Positions 1-10,200 of a stretch of DNA of 64,000 nucleotides are shown piece by piece (positions within the stretch are counted from its first letter, which is position 1; each line of letters opens with the position of its first letter). The stretch is from Streptococcus infantis (GTDB lineage Bacteria; Bacillota; Bacilli; Lactobacillales; Streptococcaceae). Position numbers and translations under genes: made by a program. The stretch covers positions 1-64,000 of the forward strand of contig NZ_JAHZPZ010000004.1 in the NCBI RefSeq assembly GCF_019929665.1, given 5' to 3'. A model generated the notes under the pieces. That model searched no databases, was not told where the DNA came from, and saw only the letters and a list, made by a program, of their open reading frames with translations.

Positions 1-21
1 TAACCCCTTGACCAACGGACC
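1..21 (-). tRNA. tRNA-Glu, 5' end only (cut by window edge)
   Basis: Read on the minus strand, these 21 bases are identical to the first 21 bases of the complete tRNA-Glu(TTC) at 19737-19808: acceptor strand GGTCCGT, then the D-arm start. The remainder lies outside the window. A consensus promoter sits just upstream. In pneumococci a tRNA-Glu near ftsH leads into an rRNA operon, so one may follow to the left; that cannot be seen here. Confidence 0.85.
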
Positions 22-42
22 TGAGCTTTTTCAACTCTTTCT

Positions 43-70
43 ATTATACCCGCTTTTAGAATCTTGTCAA
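43..70 (-). promoter_or_regulatory. Strong sigma-A promoter of the tRNA-Glu
   Basis: On the minus strand, a perfect -35 TTGACA (65-70) and a perfect -10 TATAAT (43-48) are separated by 16 bp. Predicted transcription starts about 15 nt before the tRNA. The strength suits a stable-RNA operon. Confidence 0.85.
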
Positions 71-135
71 CTAGTTTGATTTGTTTTTCTGAAATTTTTT
101 TACTGGTTTTCATAGATTAGTTTTTATAAGTAAGA

Positions 136-163
136 AAGAGAGGATATAAAAGTATCCTCTCTT
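136..163 (-). terminator. Terminator after ftsH
   Basis: Perfect 11-bp stem (136-146 with 153-163) and 6-nt loop, 20 nt beyond the ftsH stop. The following minus-strand sequence is only moderately U-rich. It separates the ftsH transcript from the tRNA promoter. Confidence 0.6.
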
Positions 164-183
164 GTATCTCGTCTACTAATATT

Positions 184-2142
184 TTAGTTTTCTTCAGCCA
201 TTTTTGATTTGACTTCATCATATGATAGGGCACGTGATTCCTCTTCTACTGATTCAGGCATTTTTCCTGTTTCGTAAAGAGATTTGATTTGTGTACTATC
301 CAATGTTTCATATTTCAATAAGGCTTCTGCAATTAATTTATGCGTTTCACGATTTGATTGAATAATTTCAGCTGCTTTATTACGTGCTTCATTCAACAAT
401 GCTCGAACTTCTTCGTCAATTTCATAAGCTGTACGCTCTGAAATAGATTTTTGTGGAGTTTGAGCACCAAACATTGCATGATTTCCTTCGTATTGAACAG
501 GTCCAAGTTTTTCACTCATACCATACTCTGTAACCATTGCACGTGCCATTTGGGTAGCTTGCTCAAAGTCGTTTGATGCACCTGTTGTTTGGACATTGAA
601 GATAATCTCTTCAGCAACACGTCCACCCATTAATCCTGCTAATTGTTCTTTCATGTCTTCTTTAGATAGCAACATTTGATCTTCTTTTGGAAGAGCAATC
701 ATGTACCCACCAGCTCGACCACGTGGAACAATTGTTACCTTATGAACGACACGTGCATTTGATAAGACTAACCCAACGATAGTGTGCCCGGCTTCGTGAT
801 AAGCAACCATTTCACGTTCTTTTTGGGAAACAGTTTTATCTTTCTTAGAAGGCCCTGCAATAACGCGATCTTCTGCCTCATCAATATCAGAAGCATCAAT
901 GACTGATTTGTTGCGACGGGCAGCAACTAATGCCGCTTCGTTCAATACATTTTCTAAATCAGCACCAACAAAACCTGGCGTTTGTTGTGCTACTAACTTC
1001 AAATCCACATCTTCTGCTAGAGGTTTATTTCTAGCATGGACTTTCAGAATTGCTTCGCGTCCTTTAACATCTGGACGACCAACCAATACTTTTCTGTCAA
1101 AACGACCTGGACGAAGAAGGGCTGGATCTAGAACATCTGAACGGTTCGTTGCCGCAATGACAATGATTCCTTCATTTCCTTCAAAACCATCCATTTCAAT
1201 CAAAAGTTGGTTCAAAGTTTGTTCACGTTCATCATTACCACCACCAAGACCAACACCACGTTGGCGACCAACGGCATCGATTTCATCGATGAAGATAATA
1301 GCTGGTGCTGCTTTTTTAGCATCCTCAAAAAGTGAGCGTACACGGCTGGCACCGACACCGACGAACATTTCTACGAAGTCAGAACCTGAAATACTAAAGA
1401 ATGGTACACCAGCTTCTCCTGCCACTGCTTTAGCAAGTAATGTCTTACCAGTTCCCGGAGGTCCTTCTAAGAGAACACCAGCCGGGATACGGGCACCTAA
1501 TTTTGTAAAGCGTTTTGGATCTTTCAAAAATTCAACAACTTCAACAAGCTCTTGTTTCTCTTCTTCAGCTCCGGCTACATCTGAAAAGCGTACTTTGATA
1601 TCTTCTTTATTAGCAGCCTTAGCTTTATTACGTCCAAAGCTCATCGGATTACGTCCGCTATTTCCTCCCATATTGCCCATCATAGAAAATAGGAAGAAGA
1701 ATAAAATGGCAAATGGTACTACTGAAACTAGGATGTTAATCCACATACCACTTGAACTTTCATGCTTCACTTCAATTTGTGTTTGGTGTTCCCCAGCTAA
1801 TTTTTGCAAATCTGCTACAGTAGTATCCGATGGAAGAATAATACTTGTAAATTTTTCTACTTTTGTTGCAGAAGGTGTGAAAAACTGAATACCTGTTTCC
1901 GGTTTTTCTGTTTTAGCAGTTTTATAGACACCAGACACTTCAATAACACTACCACTTGGTTGATAGGTTATTTCTTTTACATTGTCGTTAGTGATTTCCT
2001 GCACCAATTCTGAGTATTTAATTTGTTGACTGTGCCCAGCAGCCCTTCCAGCGAAAAAGTACTGAAATCCTGTTACTAGCAAGAAAATCATCAACAAATA
2101 AAGAAATGGATTTTTTATAAAACCATTATTTTGCTTTTGCAT
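184..2142 (-). CDS. ftsH: ATP-dependent zinc metalloprotease FtsH
   Basis: Membrane-bound AAA+ protease that unfolds and degrades membrane and misfolded cytosolic proteins. The 652-aa product has an N-terminal membrane segment (about residues 11-30), an extracytoplasmic loop and a second membrane segment (about 135-155). The AAA module follows, with Walker A GPPGTGKT at 227-234, Walker B IFIDEID near 283-289 and the arginine-finger region RPGRFDR at 344-350. The zinc motif HEAGH lies at 449-453. Length and sequence match streptococcal FtsH throughout. It is the last gene of the origin-proximal minus-strand cluster, 16 bp after hpt, so co-transcription with hpt and tilS is likely. In pneumococci comX normally follows ftsH; here only 162 bp separate it from the tRNA. 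Confidence 0.98.
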   Translation of the reverse strand: MQKQNNGFIKNPFLYLLMIFLLVTGFQYFFAGRAAGHSQQIKYSELVQEITNDNVKEITYQPSGSVIEVSGVYKTAKTEKPETGIQFFTPSATKVEKFTSIILPSDTTVADLQKLAGEHQTQIEVKHESSSGMWINILVSVVPFAILFFFLFSMMGNMGGNSGRNPMSFGRNKAKAANKEDIKVRFSDVAGAEEEKQELVEVVEFLKDPKRFTKLGARIPAGVLLEGPPGTGKTLLAKAVAGEAGVPFFSISGSDFVEMFVGVGASRVRSLFEDAKKAAPAIIFIDEIDAVGRQRGVGLGGGNDEREQTLNQLLIEMDGFEGNEGIIVIAATNRSDVLDPALLRPGRFDRKVLVGRPDVKGREAILKVHARNKPLAEDVDLKLVAQQTPGFVGADLENVLNEAALVAARRNKSVIDASDIDEAEDRVIAGPSKKDKTVSQKEREMVAYHEAGHTIVGLVLSNARVVHKVTIVPRGRAGGYMIALPKEDQMLLSKEDMKEQLAGLMGGRVAEEIIFNVQTTGASNDFEQATQMARAMVTEYGMSEKLGPVQYEGNHAMFGAQTPQKSISERTAYEIDEEVRALLNEARNKAAEIIQSNRETHKLIAEALLKYETLDSTQIKSLYETGKMPESVEEESRALSYDEVKSKMAEEN

Positions 2143-2158
2143 TCAACAACTTACCCTT

Positions 2159-2701
2159 CTATTTTGAGTATACTTCCTCTTTCAATACGCCTACATAAGG
2201 AAGGTTACGATAATTTTCATTATAGTCTAAACCATAGCCTACAACGAATTCATTTGGAATTGTAAAACATGTATAATCTGCTTCAATTTCTACAGTACGT
2301 CCTTCTGGTTTATCCAGCATAGTAACAATCTTAACAGACGCTGCTTCTCTAGCAGTAAACATATCTCTCAAACTTTTTAATGTTTGTCCAGTATCAATAA
2401 TATCTTCTACAAAGACAATGTGTCTACCTTTAACATCTTGAGTGACATCTTGTTTGATATTAATGACACCACTACTTACAGTTCCACCATGATAACTAGA
2501 AACCATCATAAAATCCATTTCAAGATGAGTGTCAATATATTTGACTAATTCTGCCATAAAAGGAATAGATCCTTTTAAAATTCCAACTAAAATCGGATTC
2601 TTACCTTCGTAATCTTTTGTCAATTGAGCACCTAACTTCTTAGCTGCTTCTGTAATTTCATCTTGTGAAATCAAAATCTTCTTGATATCTTGTTCTAACA
2701 T
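2159..2701 (-). CDS. hpt: Hypoxanthine(-guanine) phosphoribosyltransferase
   Basis: Cytosolic purine salvage enzyme that joins hypoxanthine or guanine to PRPP, giving IMP or GMP. The 180-aa product has the type I phosphoribosyltransferase PRPP loop EDIIDTGQT at residues 99-107 and an N-terminal loop ILKGS near 41-45. It sits 4 bp after tilS and 16 bp before ftsH. The tilS-hpt-ftsH order is a classic Firmicute arrangement, as in Bacillus. Length is normal and the assignment is secure; base preference between hypoxanthine and guanine cannot be read from sequence. Confidence 0.97.
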   Translation of the reverse strand: MLEQDIKKILISQDEITEAAKKLGAQLTKDYEGKNPILVGILKGSIPFMAELVKYIDTHLEMDFMMVSSYHGGTVSSGVINIKQDVTQDVKGRHIVFVEDIIDTGQTLKSLRDMFTAREAASVKIVTMLDKPEGRTVEIEADYTCFTIPNEFVVGYGLDYNENYRNLPYVGVLKEEVYSK

Positions 2702-2705
2702 GATT

Positions 2706-3983
2706 TTACCTATCTATTTTTTCTATATAAAGTACAGTGTTCATTATATCATTTTTCATTTTTATACTCAAATCACTGAGTTCGATTTCTAAAATTGAAT
2801 AAATTTGTCCAAATTGCTCAACAATAATCGCATTTTTTCGTTTTTCTGTAGGTATTTTTAAATCAATAAAAAGTCGCCTTACTTTTTTTCGATGACCATT
2901 TATTATCAAATAATCACCTGGCTGTCGATGCCGCAAAATCAATGATGTTTCACGGGAAACATTTATTTGTTGAACATTTTCACCTTTTAGAGGAATTCCA
3001 AATGAAAATAGAAAACCTTCATAATGAACTTGATTTTGATAGTTTAACACACACTCGCTACTTTTTTCATCAGACTTTGGTCTGATTTTACCAATTTGAA
3101 AGTGCTGGTATTCTTTTATAAGTTCATAACCATTTTTTATATTATGGCGATATTGACTCTTAGTTTTTAAAATATGATGAATTTCTTGAAATTGTTCTCT
3201 TGTTACATTTAAATCAGCAAAACGACTAAGGTATTGTTGTAGTAAAGCTCTTTGTGTTGCTTCGGAAAAAGATAAAAACTGAGTTAAATCTTCCACATCA
3301 ACCGCTTGAGATAATTCAGCCAGAGCAATTTGATAATCAGAAACTTCTTTTCCAAACTCTAAAATTGCTTTTTTTACCTGAACATTTTCTTTTTCTAACT
3401 GTGGCAGATAGAGGTTGCGAATACGATTGCGAAGATAGTGATTTTTTTTATTTGTTGAATCTTCAAAATGCTCAATTTCAGGAAAATCTTTCTTATAAAA
3501 AGACAACAAAGGACGAATCAACTCTCCCCTATCAAATATTTGTCTTTCTTTAATAGCTGATAAATGTTGTAGTCTAACACCTCTAATCAATCGCATAAAG
3601 ATCGTCTCAACTTGATCATCTGCATGATGAGCTGTTACAAGAGATGTAGATGAAGTTTTCTCCATCACTTCTCTAAAAAATTCATAGCGAAATTGACGAG
3701 CATTCGCTTCTGAAAAATCTCCAGTAAAACAAGCTACATAAATTGGAACTCCAGCTTGTTCAGCTAATTTTCTTAATTCATTTTCTTCCTTATCTGACTC
3801 TGGTCGTTGTTTATGATTTACATGAGCTAAAAACAATTCAATACCAAGTTCTTTTTGATAGGTCAAAAGAAGTTGAAAAAGAAACATCGAATCCAATCCA
3901 CCAGACAAGGCCAGCACAACTCTTGAATGTCCTTCAAAGTAACCTTTTTCTAGAAAATGATTTAAAAAATCGCGGTCTCTCAT
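2706..3983 (-). CDS. tilS: tRNA(Ile)-lysidine synthase
   Basis: Essential tRNA-modifying enzyme. It attaches lysine to C34 of tRNA-Ile(CAU), so the tRNA reads AUA and is charged with isoleucine. The 425-aa product carries the PP-loop ATP motif SGGLDS at residues 27-32 and the HHADDQVET segment of N-type ATP pyrophosphatases, followed by the TilS C-terminal domains. The ATG overlaps the stop of the upstream serine-hydrolase gene by 4 nt (ATGA), implying translational coupling. The coding sequence contains a near-perfect parS site at 2946-2961, encoding NVSRET. Confidence 0.95.
   Translation of the reverse strand: MRDRDFLNHFLEKGYFEGHSRVVLALSGGLDSMFLFQLLLTYQKELGIELFLAHVNHKQRPESDKEENELRKLAEQAGVPIYVACFTGDFSEANARQFRYEFFREVMEKTSSTSLVTAHHADDQVETIFMRLIRGVRLQHLSAIKERQIFDRGELIRPLLSFYKKDFPEIEHFEDSTNKKNHYLRNRIRNLYLPQLEKENVQVKKAILEFGKEVSDYQIALAELSQAVDVEDLTQFLSFSEATQRALLQQYLSRFADLNVTREQFQEIHHILKTKSQYRHNIKNGYELIKEYQHFQIGKIRPKSDEKSSECVLNYQNQVHYEGFLFSFGIPLKGENVQQINVSRETSLILRHRQPGDYLIINGHRKKVRRLFIDLKIPTEKRKNAIIVEQFGQIYSILEIELSDLSIKMKNDIMNTVLYIEKIDR
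2946..2961. promoter_or_regulatory. parS-like site inside tilS
   Basis: TGTTTCACGGGAAACA differs at one base from the ParB palindrome TGTTTCACGTGAAACA. Firmicute parS sites often lie inside coding sequence near oriC, and this one is about 11.5 kb from the origin core. ParB is encoded in the window. Confidence 0.7.
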
Positions 3984-5248
3984 TTTAGGACCTCGTAGAC
4001 ATCCTTAGCAATTTTAGAAATGGTATCGTAATCAGAATTTTTGGTAAAGATTGAAATAATAAAAGGAGAATCTGTGTAGACTATTCCTACATCGTGTTTA
4101 AATTCATCTGCATCCCCAATTTTATGGGCTACCTTAGCAGAAATATTCTTAGCAATTCGCTGATTATCAAAAGATGTTTGTGAAAGAGATTCTAAAACAA
4201 AACCATTCTGATTATAAATAGATTCCATAACTTGACCAGCCGTTTTAGCTGAAGCCATCTTATCTGTCACATCCCATTCTTCACCTGCGATAGTAGCCAT
4301 TTCTTTTTTAAAGGCTTCATCTGATTTATTCGTAATATAATAAGCAAGAATATTATGAGCTACATTGTCAGATTCTTTTGCAGTTTTTGTGATTAAATCT
4401 TTGATTGTGTATTCTTTATTGTCCGCTGTTTTAGGGAGACTTCCGCTTCCTTCCGGTTTATAAGAACCAGGGAAATCATTAACTTCGGAAACATACTTCA
4501 ATTTCGTGTCAAGTTGGTAATCACCTTGATTGATTTTTTCCTGAACAGAATAAAGATAAGGTAATTTCATAACACTAGCAGCGTACATTTTTTGATTTTC
4601 ATTAATGCCAGCTTCCTTACCTGTACTCAATTGTTTAATATAAATAGAGAACTGTTCATTTTGATAATTCGCAGATAGCAACTCTTGTACTTTCTGAATA
4701 CGATTATCATCATCGGAAATATAATCCGTCGAAATCCAGCCCGTTTGCTTGATATGTAAGAATTCACGACCTTCAGCAAAAATAGACATATCTGCTTCAA
4801 CTTCTTGATAAGGCGCTAAAGTAGACTTTAATTCTTGTTGATCATAAGGACTATTATAAACGACAAATCCTGGTTCTAGCCATACTCGCTTAGAAAAATC
4901 GTTTACGATGGAACTATCGTATAAAAGTCGTTTGTCAGCCATTACAAATTGATTATTCGACAATTTAAAGACAGGCTGTCCTTGTTTATTTAATCGCCAT
5001 TCTAAAACAGATAATTTTGTTTCTGCATTTACTTTACCCGATTCATTAATCAGGTCTTCTGTAGAATAAACTGGCGTCTCACCATAAAATTTTGGAGATT
5101 CTATAATATCTTGATAATAAAAATGATATGGAGTATGAGTTAAAGAATAAACTTCTTGTTTTGGAATGATAACTGGATTCTCAGTGCTTACTACTTGAAC
5201 GCTTTTTAGGAAAATAGGAAGTAGTAATATCACTAAAAATTTACGCAT
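3980..5248 (-). CDS. Exported class A beta-lactamase-fold serine hydrolase
   Basis: The 422-aa protein starts with a signal-peptide-like segment (residues 1-21). A region of about 170 residues without a clear family follows, then a C-terminal serine beta-lactamase/transpeptidase fold. Visible motifs are SVMK at 225-228 (nucleophile Ser225, Lys228), SDN at 293-295 and KIG at 376-378. These match SxxK, SxN and KTG, with isoleucine replacing threonine in the last. The position between divIC and tilS matches a conserved but poorly characterised pneumococcal gene. It could be a low-activity peptidase or a wall-interacting protein. Antibiotic hydrolysis is not implied, since I could not identify a convincing omega-loop general-base glutamate. 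Confidence 0.8.
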   Translation of the reverse strand: MRKFLVILLLPIFLKSVQVVSTENPVIIPKQEVYSLTHTPYHFYYQDIIESPKFYGETPVYSTEDLINESGKVNAETKLSVLEWRLNKQGQPVFKLSNNQFVMADKRLLYDSSIVNDFSKRVWLEPGFVVYNSPYDQQELKSTLAPYQEVEADMSIFAEGREFLHIKQTGWISTDYISDDDNRIQKVQELLSANYQNEQFSIYIKQLSTGKEAGINENQKMYAASVMKLPYLYSVQEKINQGDYQLDTKLKYVSEVNDFPGSYKPEGSGSLPKTADNKEYTIKDLITKTAKESDNVAHNILAYYITNKSDEAFKKEMATIAGEEWDVTDKMASAKTAGQVMESIYNQNGFVLESLSQTSFDNQRIAKNISAKVAHKIGDADEFKHDVGIVYTDSPFIISIFTKNSDYDTISKIAKDVYEVLK

Positions 5249-5363
5249 TCTTTTTCCCCTCTTCTTCTTGCAGTCGTAACAGATGATTTTTTTGAGCTAA
5301 CTCATCTAATTTTTCATCTGACTGACTTAAAAATTTTTCGATAATATCTAATAAATTTTCCAT
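5241..5363 (-). CDS. Small conserved-position protein, 40 aa
   Basis: ATG at 5363 opens a 40-codon frame ending in TAA at 5241-5243. The product begins MENLLDIIEKFLSQ and is highly charged and probably helical, with a Glu/Lys-rich C-terminus. It starts 6 nt after the divIC stop and overlaps the next gene's start by 8 nt, which fits a real member of the operon. Pneumococci have a similarly sized hypothetical gene at this spot. Function unknown; no domain recognised. Confidence 0.7.
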   Translation of the reverse strand: MENLLDIIEKFLSQSDEKLDELAQKNHLLRLQEEEGKKNA

Positions 5364-5369
5364 TTCGCA

Positions 5370-5738
5370 TTACCTAGGAAGTAAGTCCGGAATTGTATAA
5401 ACTTCCTCCCATGTTTTTGAATAATAATATTTTGCACGGGAATATTTAGCCGCATAGGATTCATCTTTTAGCTTAGTTGCTAAACTAGCTTCTTTATCCT
5501 TTTCATCGCTCAAGTCCTGATATTGTTTTTTCAAATCAGCTAGTTGCTGGCGACGTGTGAGTAATTGTTGGTAACTTTGTGCTAAATTGTAAGTTGGTAA
5601 GATGAATAGCAACATAATCAAAATCAAAACCCAACCCATAAAACGATTACGTTTTTGACGTTCTTCCATCATGTACTTACGTCGTTGGTGTTCATTTTGA
5701 ATAAATGAATTATTCATTTGGACTATTTTTTTATACAT
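5370..5738 (-). CDS. divIC: Septum formation initiator DivIC (FtsB-like)
   Basis: Bitopic division protein that partners with FtsL and DivIB (FtsQ) at the septum to activate septal peptidoglycan synthesis. The 122-aa product has a cytoplasmic N-terminus rich in Lys/Arg (to about residue 33), one membrane helix (about 34-54), then an extracellular coiled coil with many Gln, Leu and Lys residues. The length is typical. Its ATG overlaps the end of rqcP by 8 nt. The mfd-rqcP-divIC context matches Bacillus, where yabO and divIC are also close neighbours. Confidence 0.93.
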   Translation of the reverse strand: MYKKIVQMNNSFIQNEHQRRKYMMEERQKRNRFMGWVLILIMLLFILPTYNLAQSYQQLLTRRQQLADLKKQYQDLSDEKDKEASLATKLKDESYAAKYSRAKYYYSKTWEEVYTIPDLLPR

Positions 5739-5997
5739 CGTCTTCTACCCTTGTTTCACTGATAATTTCATACATTCCAACTGCATCTTCTTTTTTTGTG
5801 CTATCTTTCATTTCGAGCACCTTTACAAGCAACAATTTATTTCCAAAACGAATTTCAACCTGATCATTGATTTTTAAATCAGTTGAACTTTTAGCAAGGA
5901 TACCATTAACCTTGATTCGCCCTTTATCTGCAACTTCCTTAGCTACCGTACGGCGTTTAATAATTCGTGATACTTTTAAATATTTATCTAATCTCAT
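5731..5997 (-). CDS. rqcP: S4-domain RNA-binding protein RqcP/YabO-type
   Basis: Small RNA-binding protein of the Hsp15/RqcP family. In Bacillus, RqcP works with RqcH on stalled 50S subunits to add alanine tails to nascent chains. The product is 88 aa from the ATG at 5997, beginning [16 protein letters not shown], with the S4 fold over the first 60 residues. An upstream in-frame TTG at 6012 was rejected because GAGGT lies 8 nt before the ATG. Location next to divIC and mfd supports the YabO lineage rather than a heat-shock Hsp15 role. Confidence 0.88.
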   Translation of the reverse strand: MRLDKYLKVSRIIKRRTVAKEVADKGRIKVNGILAKSSTDLKINDQVEIRFGNKLLLVKVLEMKDSTKKEDAVGMYEIISETRVEDDV

Positions 5998-6062
5998 CTT
6001 ATAATACCTCAAATTATTATTGTACCATTTTTATCCCTTTTATAGAAGAAAAAAGGTAAGCC

Positions 6063-9000
6063 CTAATGTGACTCTTTTAAGTCTTTTATCTTCGCTAAAG
6101 ATTCTCCAAAGGTTAAGAGTTCTTCTAAAATCTCATAGTCTTTTTTATTTCGAATATCAAAAACAACTTCGATTAAACCTTGATTTTCAGAAATATTAGC
6201 CTTCAAATTTGTCTGAGAAAGAGCCTGGAAATAATCTTGTGTTAAAAATAGTTGTTGGGATATCTTTTCAAATTGAATGACAAGCTTATTATTTCTTCTT
6301 TCAACACGATTGACAAATACTTTATCTAGATAAGCTTTAGCTAATCCAATTTCTAAGAGGTAAGCAACTACATCTGGATACTCTCCAAAACGGTCAATTA
6401 ACTCATCTTGTAATTCTTCATAGTTGACACGGTTGTCAATCTGACGAATTCTCTTGTAAATCTCAATTTTATGTCGTTCATCCGAAATATAATCATCTGG
6501 AAGATAGGCATCAATTTGTAGAATTAATTCAGCATTACCTTTTTCACGTTTCTTAGCAGTTCCATTTTTCTTAGCAATTGCTTCTTCCAGTAATTGAGAA
6601 TAGAGTTCAAAACCAACAGAATCGATAAAACCTGACTGCGAACTTCCCAAAAGATTACCCGCTCCACGAATGGATAAATCGCGCATAGCGATTTTGAAAC
6701 CAGAACCCAATTCAGTGAAACCTTTAATTGCCTCCAATCTCTTCTCAGAAACTTCTGTCAATGATTTATCTGGTCGATACATAAGATAGGCATAAGCAAT
6801 ACGATTACTACGACCAACCCGACCTCTTAATTGATACAAGGTTGACAATCCCATGTGGTCTGCATTTTCTATAAACAAGGTATTGGCATTTGGAATGTCT
6901 ACCCCTGTTTCAATGATTGTTGTTGTTACTAAAATATCATATTCACCTTCGATAAAGTCAAGTAGTGTATTCTCCAAACGAATTTCACTCATTTGACCAT
7001 GAACAAAACCAATAGAAGCTTCTGGAATCAGTTCTTGTAACTCTGAAACCTTCTTTTCAATCGTGTCAACTTTATTGTAAAGATAGTAAACCTGACCACC
7101 ACGATCAATTTCTCTCAATACAGCATCTCGAATGACACGATCATTCTGTTCAAGGACATAGGTTTGTACAGGATATCGATTTGTTGGGGGAGTTTCGATG
7201 ACAGATAAATCTCGAATACCTAGCATAGACATATGTAGAGTTCGAGGAATTGGTGTAGCTGTTAAAGTTAAGACATCAACCTTCTTTTTTAATTCCTTCA
7301 AAGCTTCCTTATGTTTGACACCAAAACGTTGTTCCTCATCGATGATGATTAAGCCTAAATCAGCAAATTCAACATCTTTAGATAAAACTCGATGGGTTCC
7401 TATCAGGATATCAACATGGCCTTTTTTCAATTTTTCAAGTGTTTCAGTCTGCTCTTTTTTACTTCTAAAACGACTTAAAACATCTATATTGACAGCAAAC
7501 TGCTCAAATCTTTCCTTGAAATTACTATAATGTTGCTGAGCCAAAACTGTGGTTGGTACTAAAACAACAACCTGTTTATGATTATTGACAGCCTTAAAAG
7601 CAGCTCGCATGGCCACCTCAGTCTTACCAAAACCAACATCTCCAACCAAAAGCCTATCCATTGGTTGAGAAGCCTGCATATCCTTTTTGATTTCATCTAT
7701 ACTTCGAAGTTGGTCCTCAGTTTCAACATAAGGGAAAGCCTCATCAAAAGCAACCTGATCTTCATCATCTTTTGAAAATGCAAAACCTTCAAGTTGACTC
7801 CTCTCTGCATATAACTTAATTAAGTCATCTGCAATGTCTTCAACTTGATTTTTAACTTTTTGCTTAGCATTTTTAAAACGTCCATCGTTTAATTTGTTTA
7901 ACTTTGGAGCCTTACCATCACTTGAAACATACTTAGATAAGGTTTGGATTTGTTCTACAGGGATAGAAATACGATCTCCATTTTGATATTGGATACTTAC
8001 ATAATCTCGGTGAATCCCTTTGAGTTCAATCGTTTCGATTCCTAAATATTGACCAATCCCATGAATTTGATGAACAACATAATCTCCTTTTTGGAGTTCA
8101 CTATAATCCTTTAATCTTTCAGCATTGCTAATATTTTGTCTTCTGTATTTGCGTTTAATCTTCTTTTTGAATATTTCATATTCAGTGATGAATACAAGAT
8201 TCTCATCCACAAAATGAAAACCATGACGAAGGTTTCCTTCAACAAGATTGACAGTTCCTTTACAGATTTCATTTTGATTACTATTGTCAACTTTAATGCT
8301 ATATTCATCAAGAATCGTTAACAGTTTTTTTAGTTCTGTTTGGCTACTTGATTGAAGAATAATGGTATACTTTAATTTTTTATAGCGTTCAATTTCTTCT
8401 TTCAGAAAAGAAAACTGATTGAAGAATTCTTGCATTGGATATTGATTAAATTGATAAAGATGATCAAATTTTAGATTTCCAAGTCCCTTTTGAAAATTAG
8501 AAAAGAAGCTGGCTGGTAAATATTTTTTAAACTGACTTTCTACATCAGCAAAATATTGTAAACCTGATACAGCTTTACTATTGTGTAAATCCTCTGTAAA
8601 GTAGCTAGCTGTTTCCTTATCAAAAATATCATACTGATTCATGATTTTTTGAAAATCATCAAAGATAATAGGCGCTTGGTTCAAGTAGTCAATTAAGGTC
8701 CACTGTTTTTTATAAAAAACAGACAAAAATTTACGAATATCAGCATGAAGAACTTGCTCTTTTGCACAACTAAAAACTTCTTCTAGGTACGACTTTAATG
8801 TAGGTGAAATAGTTTTATCAATCTCATGTTCTAAGAATTGTTGACCACGATTGTAATCCTCAACAGTTAATAAAATGTCACTAGCTGGATATATAGAAAT
8901 TTCTAACCGACTATCTTTTGATAATTGTGTATCTGCGTCGAATTCTCTAATCCCATCTATTTCATCACCAAAAAATTCTATTCGGTAAGGAGATAGTTGT

Positions 9001-9554
9001 GAAGTTTCAAAGATATCTAAAATATCCCCTCGAAGACTAAATTCACCTTGACTTTGAACTTGAGTAACTTTTTTATAACCAAGTGAAATCAATTGATTTT
9101 TTAATTCTCTTTGTTCACACTCTTCGCCAACTTCAAGTTTTAACACACTGTTATCAAAGATTTGAGGATCTGGTAAGAATAAACGGCTAGCTGCCATGTT
9201 ACAAACTAATATTCCTTTTTGAGATTTATCTCTTAGAAAACGCAAGGCTTCAACTCTTGAAAAAATCTTTTCTTGAGACGATACTAAAAATTCTACCATT
9301 GGTGAATCATCTACTAAAAATGGATAAACCATATCAGTACCCAGGATAGAAATTAAATCATTTACTAGACGCTCAGCTTCTCCATAAGTAGATGTCATTA
9401 CTAAAATCTTATTCTGATTTTTAACACTACTTGCAATAGCTAAAGACTTTGCTGAACCAGAGAGACCTAGTAGTAATTCCCTCTGCTTGAGAGATAAATG
9501 CTCATCCCATAATTGTATCTGCTTGTTCTCTAAAAAGAATTCGATTAATGACAT
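6063..9554 (-). CDS. mfd: Transcription-repair coupling factor
   Basis: Superfamily 2 DNA translocase that removes RNA polymerase stalled at DNA lesions and recruits UvrA. The product has about 1163 residues. In order it has a UvrB-homology module, the RNA-polymerase-interacting domain (region with GDYVVHQIHGIGQYLG), the helicase motor with Walker A GDVGFGKT (about residue 636) and the DEEQ box (about 736), helicase motifs V/VI (RGRVGRS), and a C-terminal TRCF domain. I place the start at ATG 9554, 4 nt after the pth stop, because residues from there align with streptococcal Mfd; the frame is open further upstream into pth. Translation is probably coupled to pth. Confidence 0.95.
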   Translation of the reverse strand: MSLIEFFLENKQIQLWDEHLSLKQRELLLGLSGSAKSLAIASSVKNQNKILVMTSTYGEAERLVNDLISILGTDMVYPFLVDDSPMVEFLVSSQEKIFSRVEALRFLRDKSQKGILVCNMAASRLFLPDPQIFDNSVLKLEVGEECEQRELKNQLISLGYKKVTQVQSQGEFSLRGDILDIFETSQLSPYRIEFFGDEIDGIREFDADTQLSKDSRLEISIYPASDILLTVEDYNRGQQFLEHEIDKTISPTLKSYLEEVFSCAKEQVLHADIRKFLSVFYKKQWTLIDYLNQAPIIFDDFQKIMNQYDIFDKETASYFTEDLHNSKAVSGLQYFADVESQFKKYLPASFFSNFQKGLGNLKFDHLYQFNQYPMQEFFNQFSFLKEEIERYKKLKYTIILQSSSQTELKKLLTILDEYSIKVDNSNQNEICKGTVNLVEGNLRHGFHFVDENLVFITEYEIFKKKIKRKYRRQNISNAERLKDYSELQKGDYVVHQIHGIGQYLGIETIELKGIHRDYVSIQYQNGDRISIPVEQIQTLSKYVSSDGKAPKLNKLNDGRFKNAKQKVKNQVEDIADDLIKLYAERSQLEGFAFSKDDEDQVAFDEAFPYVETEDQLRSIDEIKKDMQASQPMDRLLVGDVGFGKTEVAMRAAFKAVNNHKQVVVLVPTTVLAQQHYSNFKERFEQFAVNIDVLSRFRSKKEQTETLEKLKKGHVDILIGTHRVLSKDVEFADLGLIIIDEEQRFGVKHKEALKELKKKVDVLTLTATPIPRTLHMSMLGIRDLSVIETPPTNRYPVQTYVLEQNDRVIRDAVLREIDRGGQVYYLYNKVDTIEKKVSELQELIPEASIGFVHGQMSEIRLENTLLDFIEGEYDILVTTTIIETGVDIPNANTLFIENADHMGLSTLYQLRGRVGRSNRIAYAYLMYRPDKSLTEVSEKRLEAIKGFTELGSGFKIAMRDLSIRGAGNLLGSSQSGFIDSVGFELYSQLLEEAIAKKNGTAKKREKGNAELILQIDAYLPDDYISDERHKIEIYKRIRQIDNRVNYEELQDELIDRFGEYPDVVAYLLEIGLAKAYLDKVFVNRVERRNNKLVIQFEKISQQLFLTQDYFQALSQTNLKANISENQGLIEVVFDIRNKKDYEILEELLTFGESLAKIKDLKESH

Positions 9555-9558
9555 TCCC

Positions 9559-10128
9559 TTACCCATTGTATTTCTGCATTGTTTTTTCAAAGTTTTTCTC
9601 TTGTAAATAATAATTTACAGCATCGTCAACCTTGTCAATAGACTGTAAAATACCTATATAGTCATCCTTGTCAAATTTACTCAAAACGTGGTGAACAACA
9701 GACATTCCTTTTTTAGGTCTACCGATACCAATCTTTACACGATTGAAAACCTGTGTACCAATATGTTGGATAATTGACTTGATACCATTATGACCGCCAG
9801 CTGATCCTTTAGCGCGAAGTCGAATTTTTCCTACTTCCATGTCAAGATCATCGTAAATAATCAGTAAATCTTCGATATCTAAACCATAGTAGGTTAATAA
9901 AGCATGAACTGCTTTCCCACTTTCATTCATAAAAGTTGTTGGTTTCACTAGATAAATTTTTTCACCATTAAGGAAAAATGAAGCTGATTCAGCTTGGAAT
10001 ATCTTATCGTGTGTAAAAGATACATTCTGTTTTTTTGCTAGTTGGTCAATCAACATAAAACCAACATTATGCTTTGTCTCAAAATATTTATCCCCTGGAT
10101 TTCCCAATCCTACAAGTAATTTTGTCAT
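9559..10128 (-). CDS. pth: Peptidyl-tRNA hydrolase
   Basis: Releases tRNA from prematurely dropped peptidyl-tRNA. The 189-aa product has the signature [18 protein letters not shown] near the N-terminus, including the catalytic His (about residue 21), and later FMNESG and the [12 protein letters not shown] loop. Length is typical. It lies 72 bp after ychF, with a hairpin between them, and is followed directly by mfd. The ychF-pth-mfd order is usual for streptococci. Confidence 0.97.
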   Translation of the reverse strand: MTKLLVGLGNPGDKYFETKHNVGFMLIDQLAKKQNVSFTHDKIFQAESASFFLNGEKIYLVKPTTFMNESGKAVHALLTYYGLDIEDLLIIYDDLDMEVGKIRLRAKGSAGGHNGIKSIIQHIGTQVFNRVKIGIGRPKKGMSVVHHVLSKFDKDDYIGILQSIDKVDDAVNYYLQEKNFEKTMQKYNG

Positions 10129-10154
10129 TTAAATTTCCTTTCAAAAGCCAAAAG

Positions 10155-10175
10155 GGTTGGAATTTTTTTCCAACC
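10155..10175 (-). terminator. Hairpin between ychF and pth
   Basis: An 8-bp stem (10155-10162 with 10168-10175) and 5-nt loop lie 26 nt after the ychF stop, with a moderately U-rich minus-strand tail. It is probably a partial terminator, because pth has no obvious independent promoter. Confidence 0.5.
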
Positions 10176-10200
10176 TAATTGACACTATTAAAAATGTTGA

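Noticed and set aside
899..1888. A 329-codon open frame on the plus strand opposite ftsH
   Set aside because: It is antisense to a fully conserved ftsH, has low-complexity Ser/Pro/Arg-rich composition typical of mirror frames, and no ribosome-binding site or recognisable domain.
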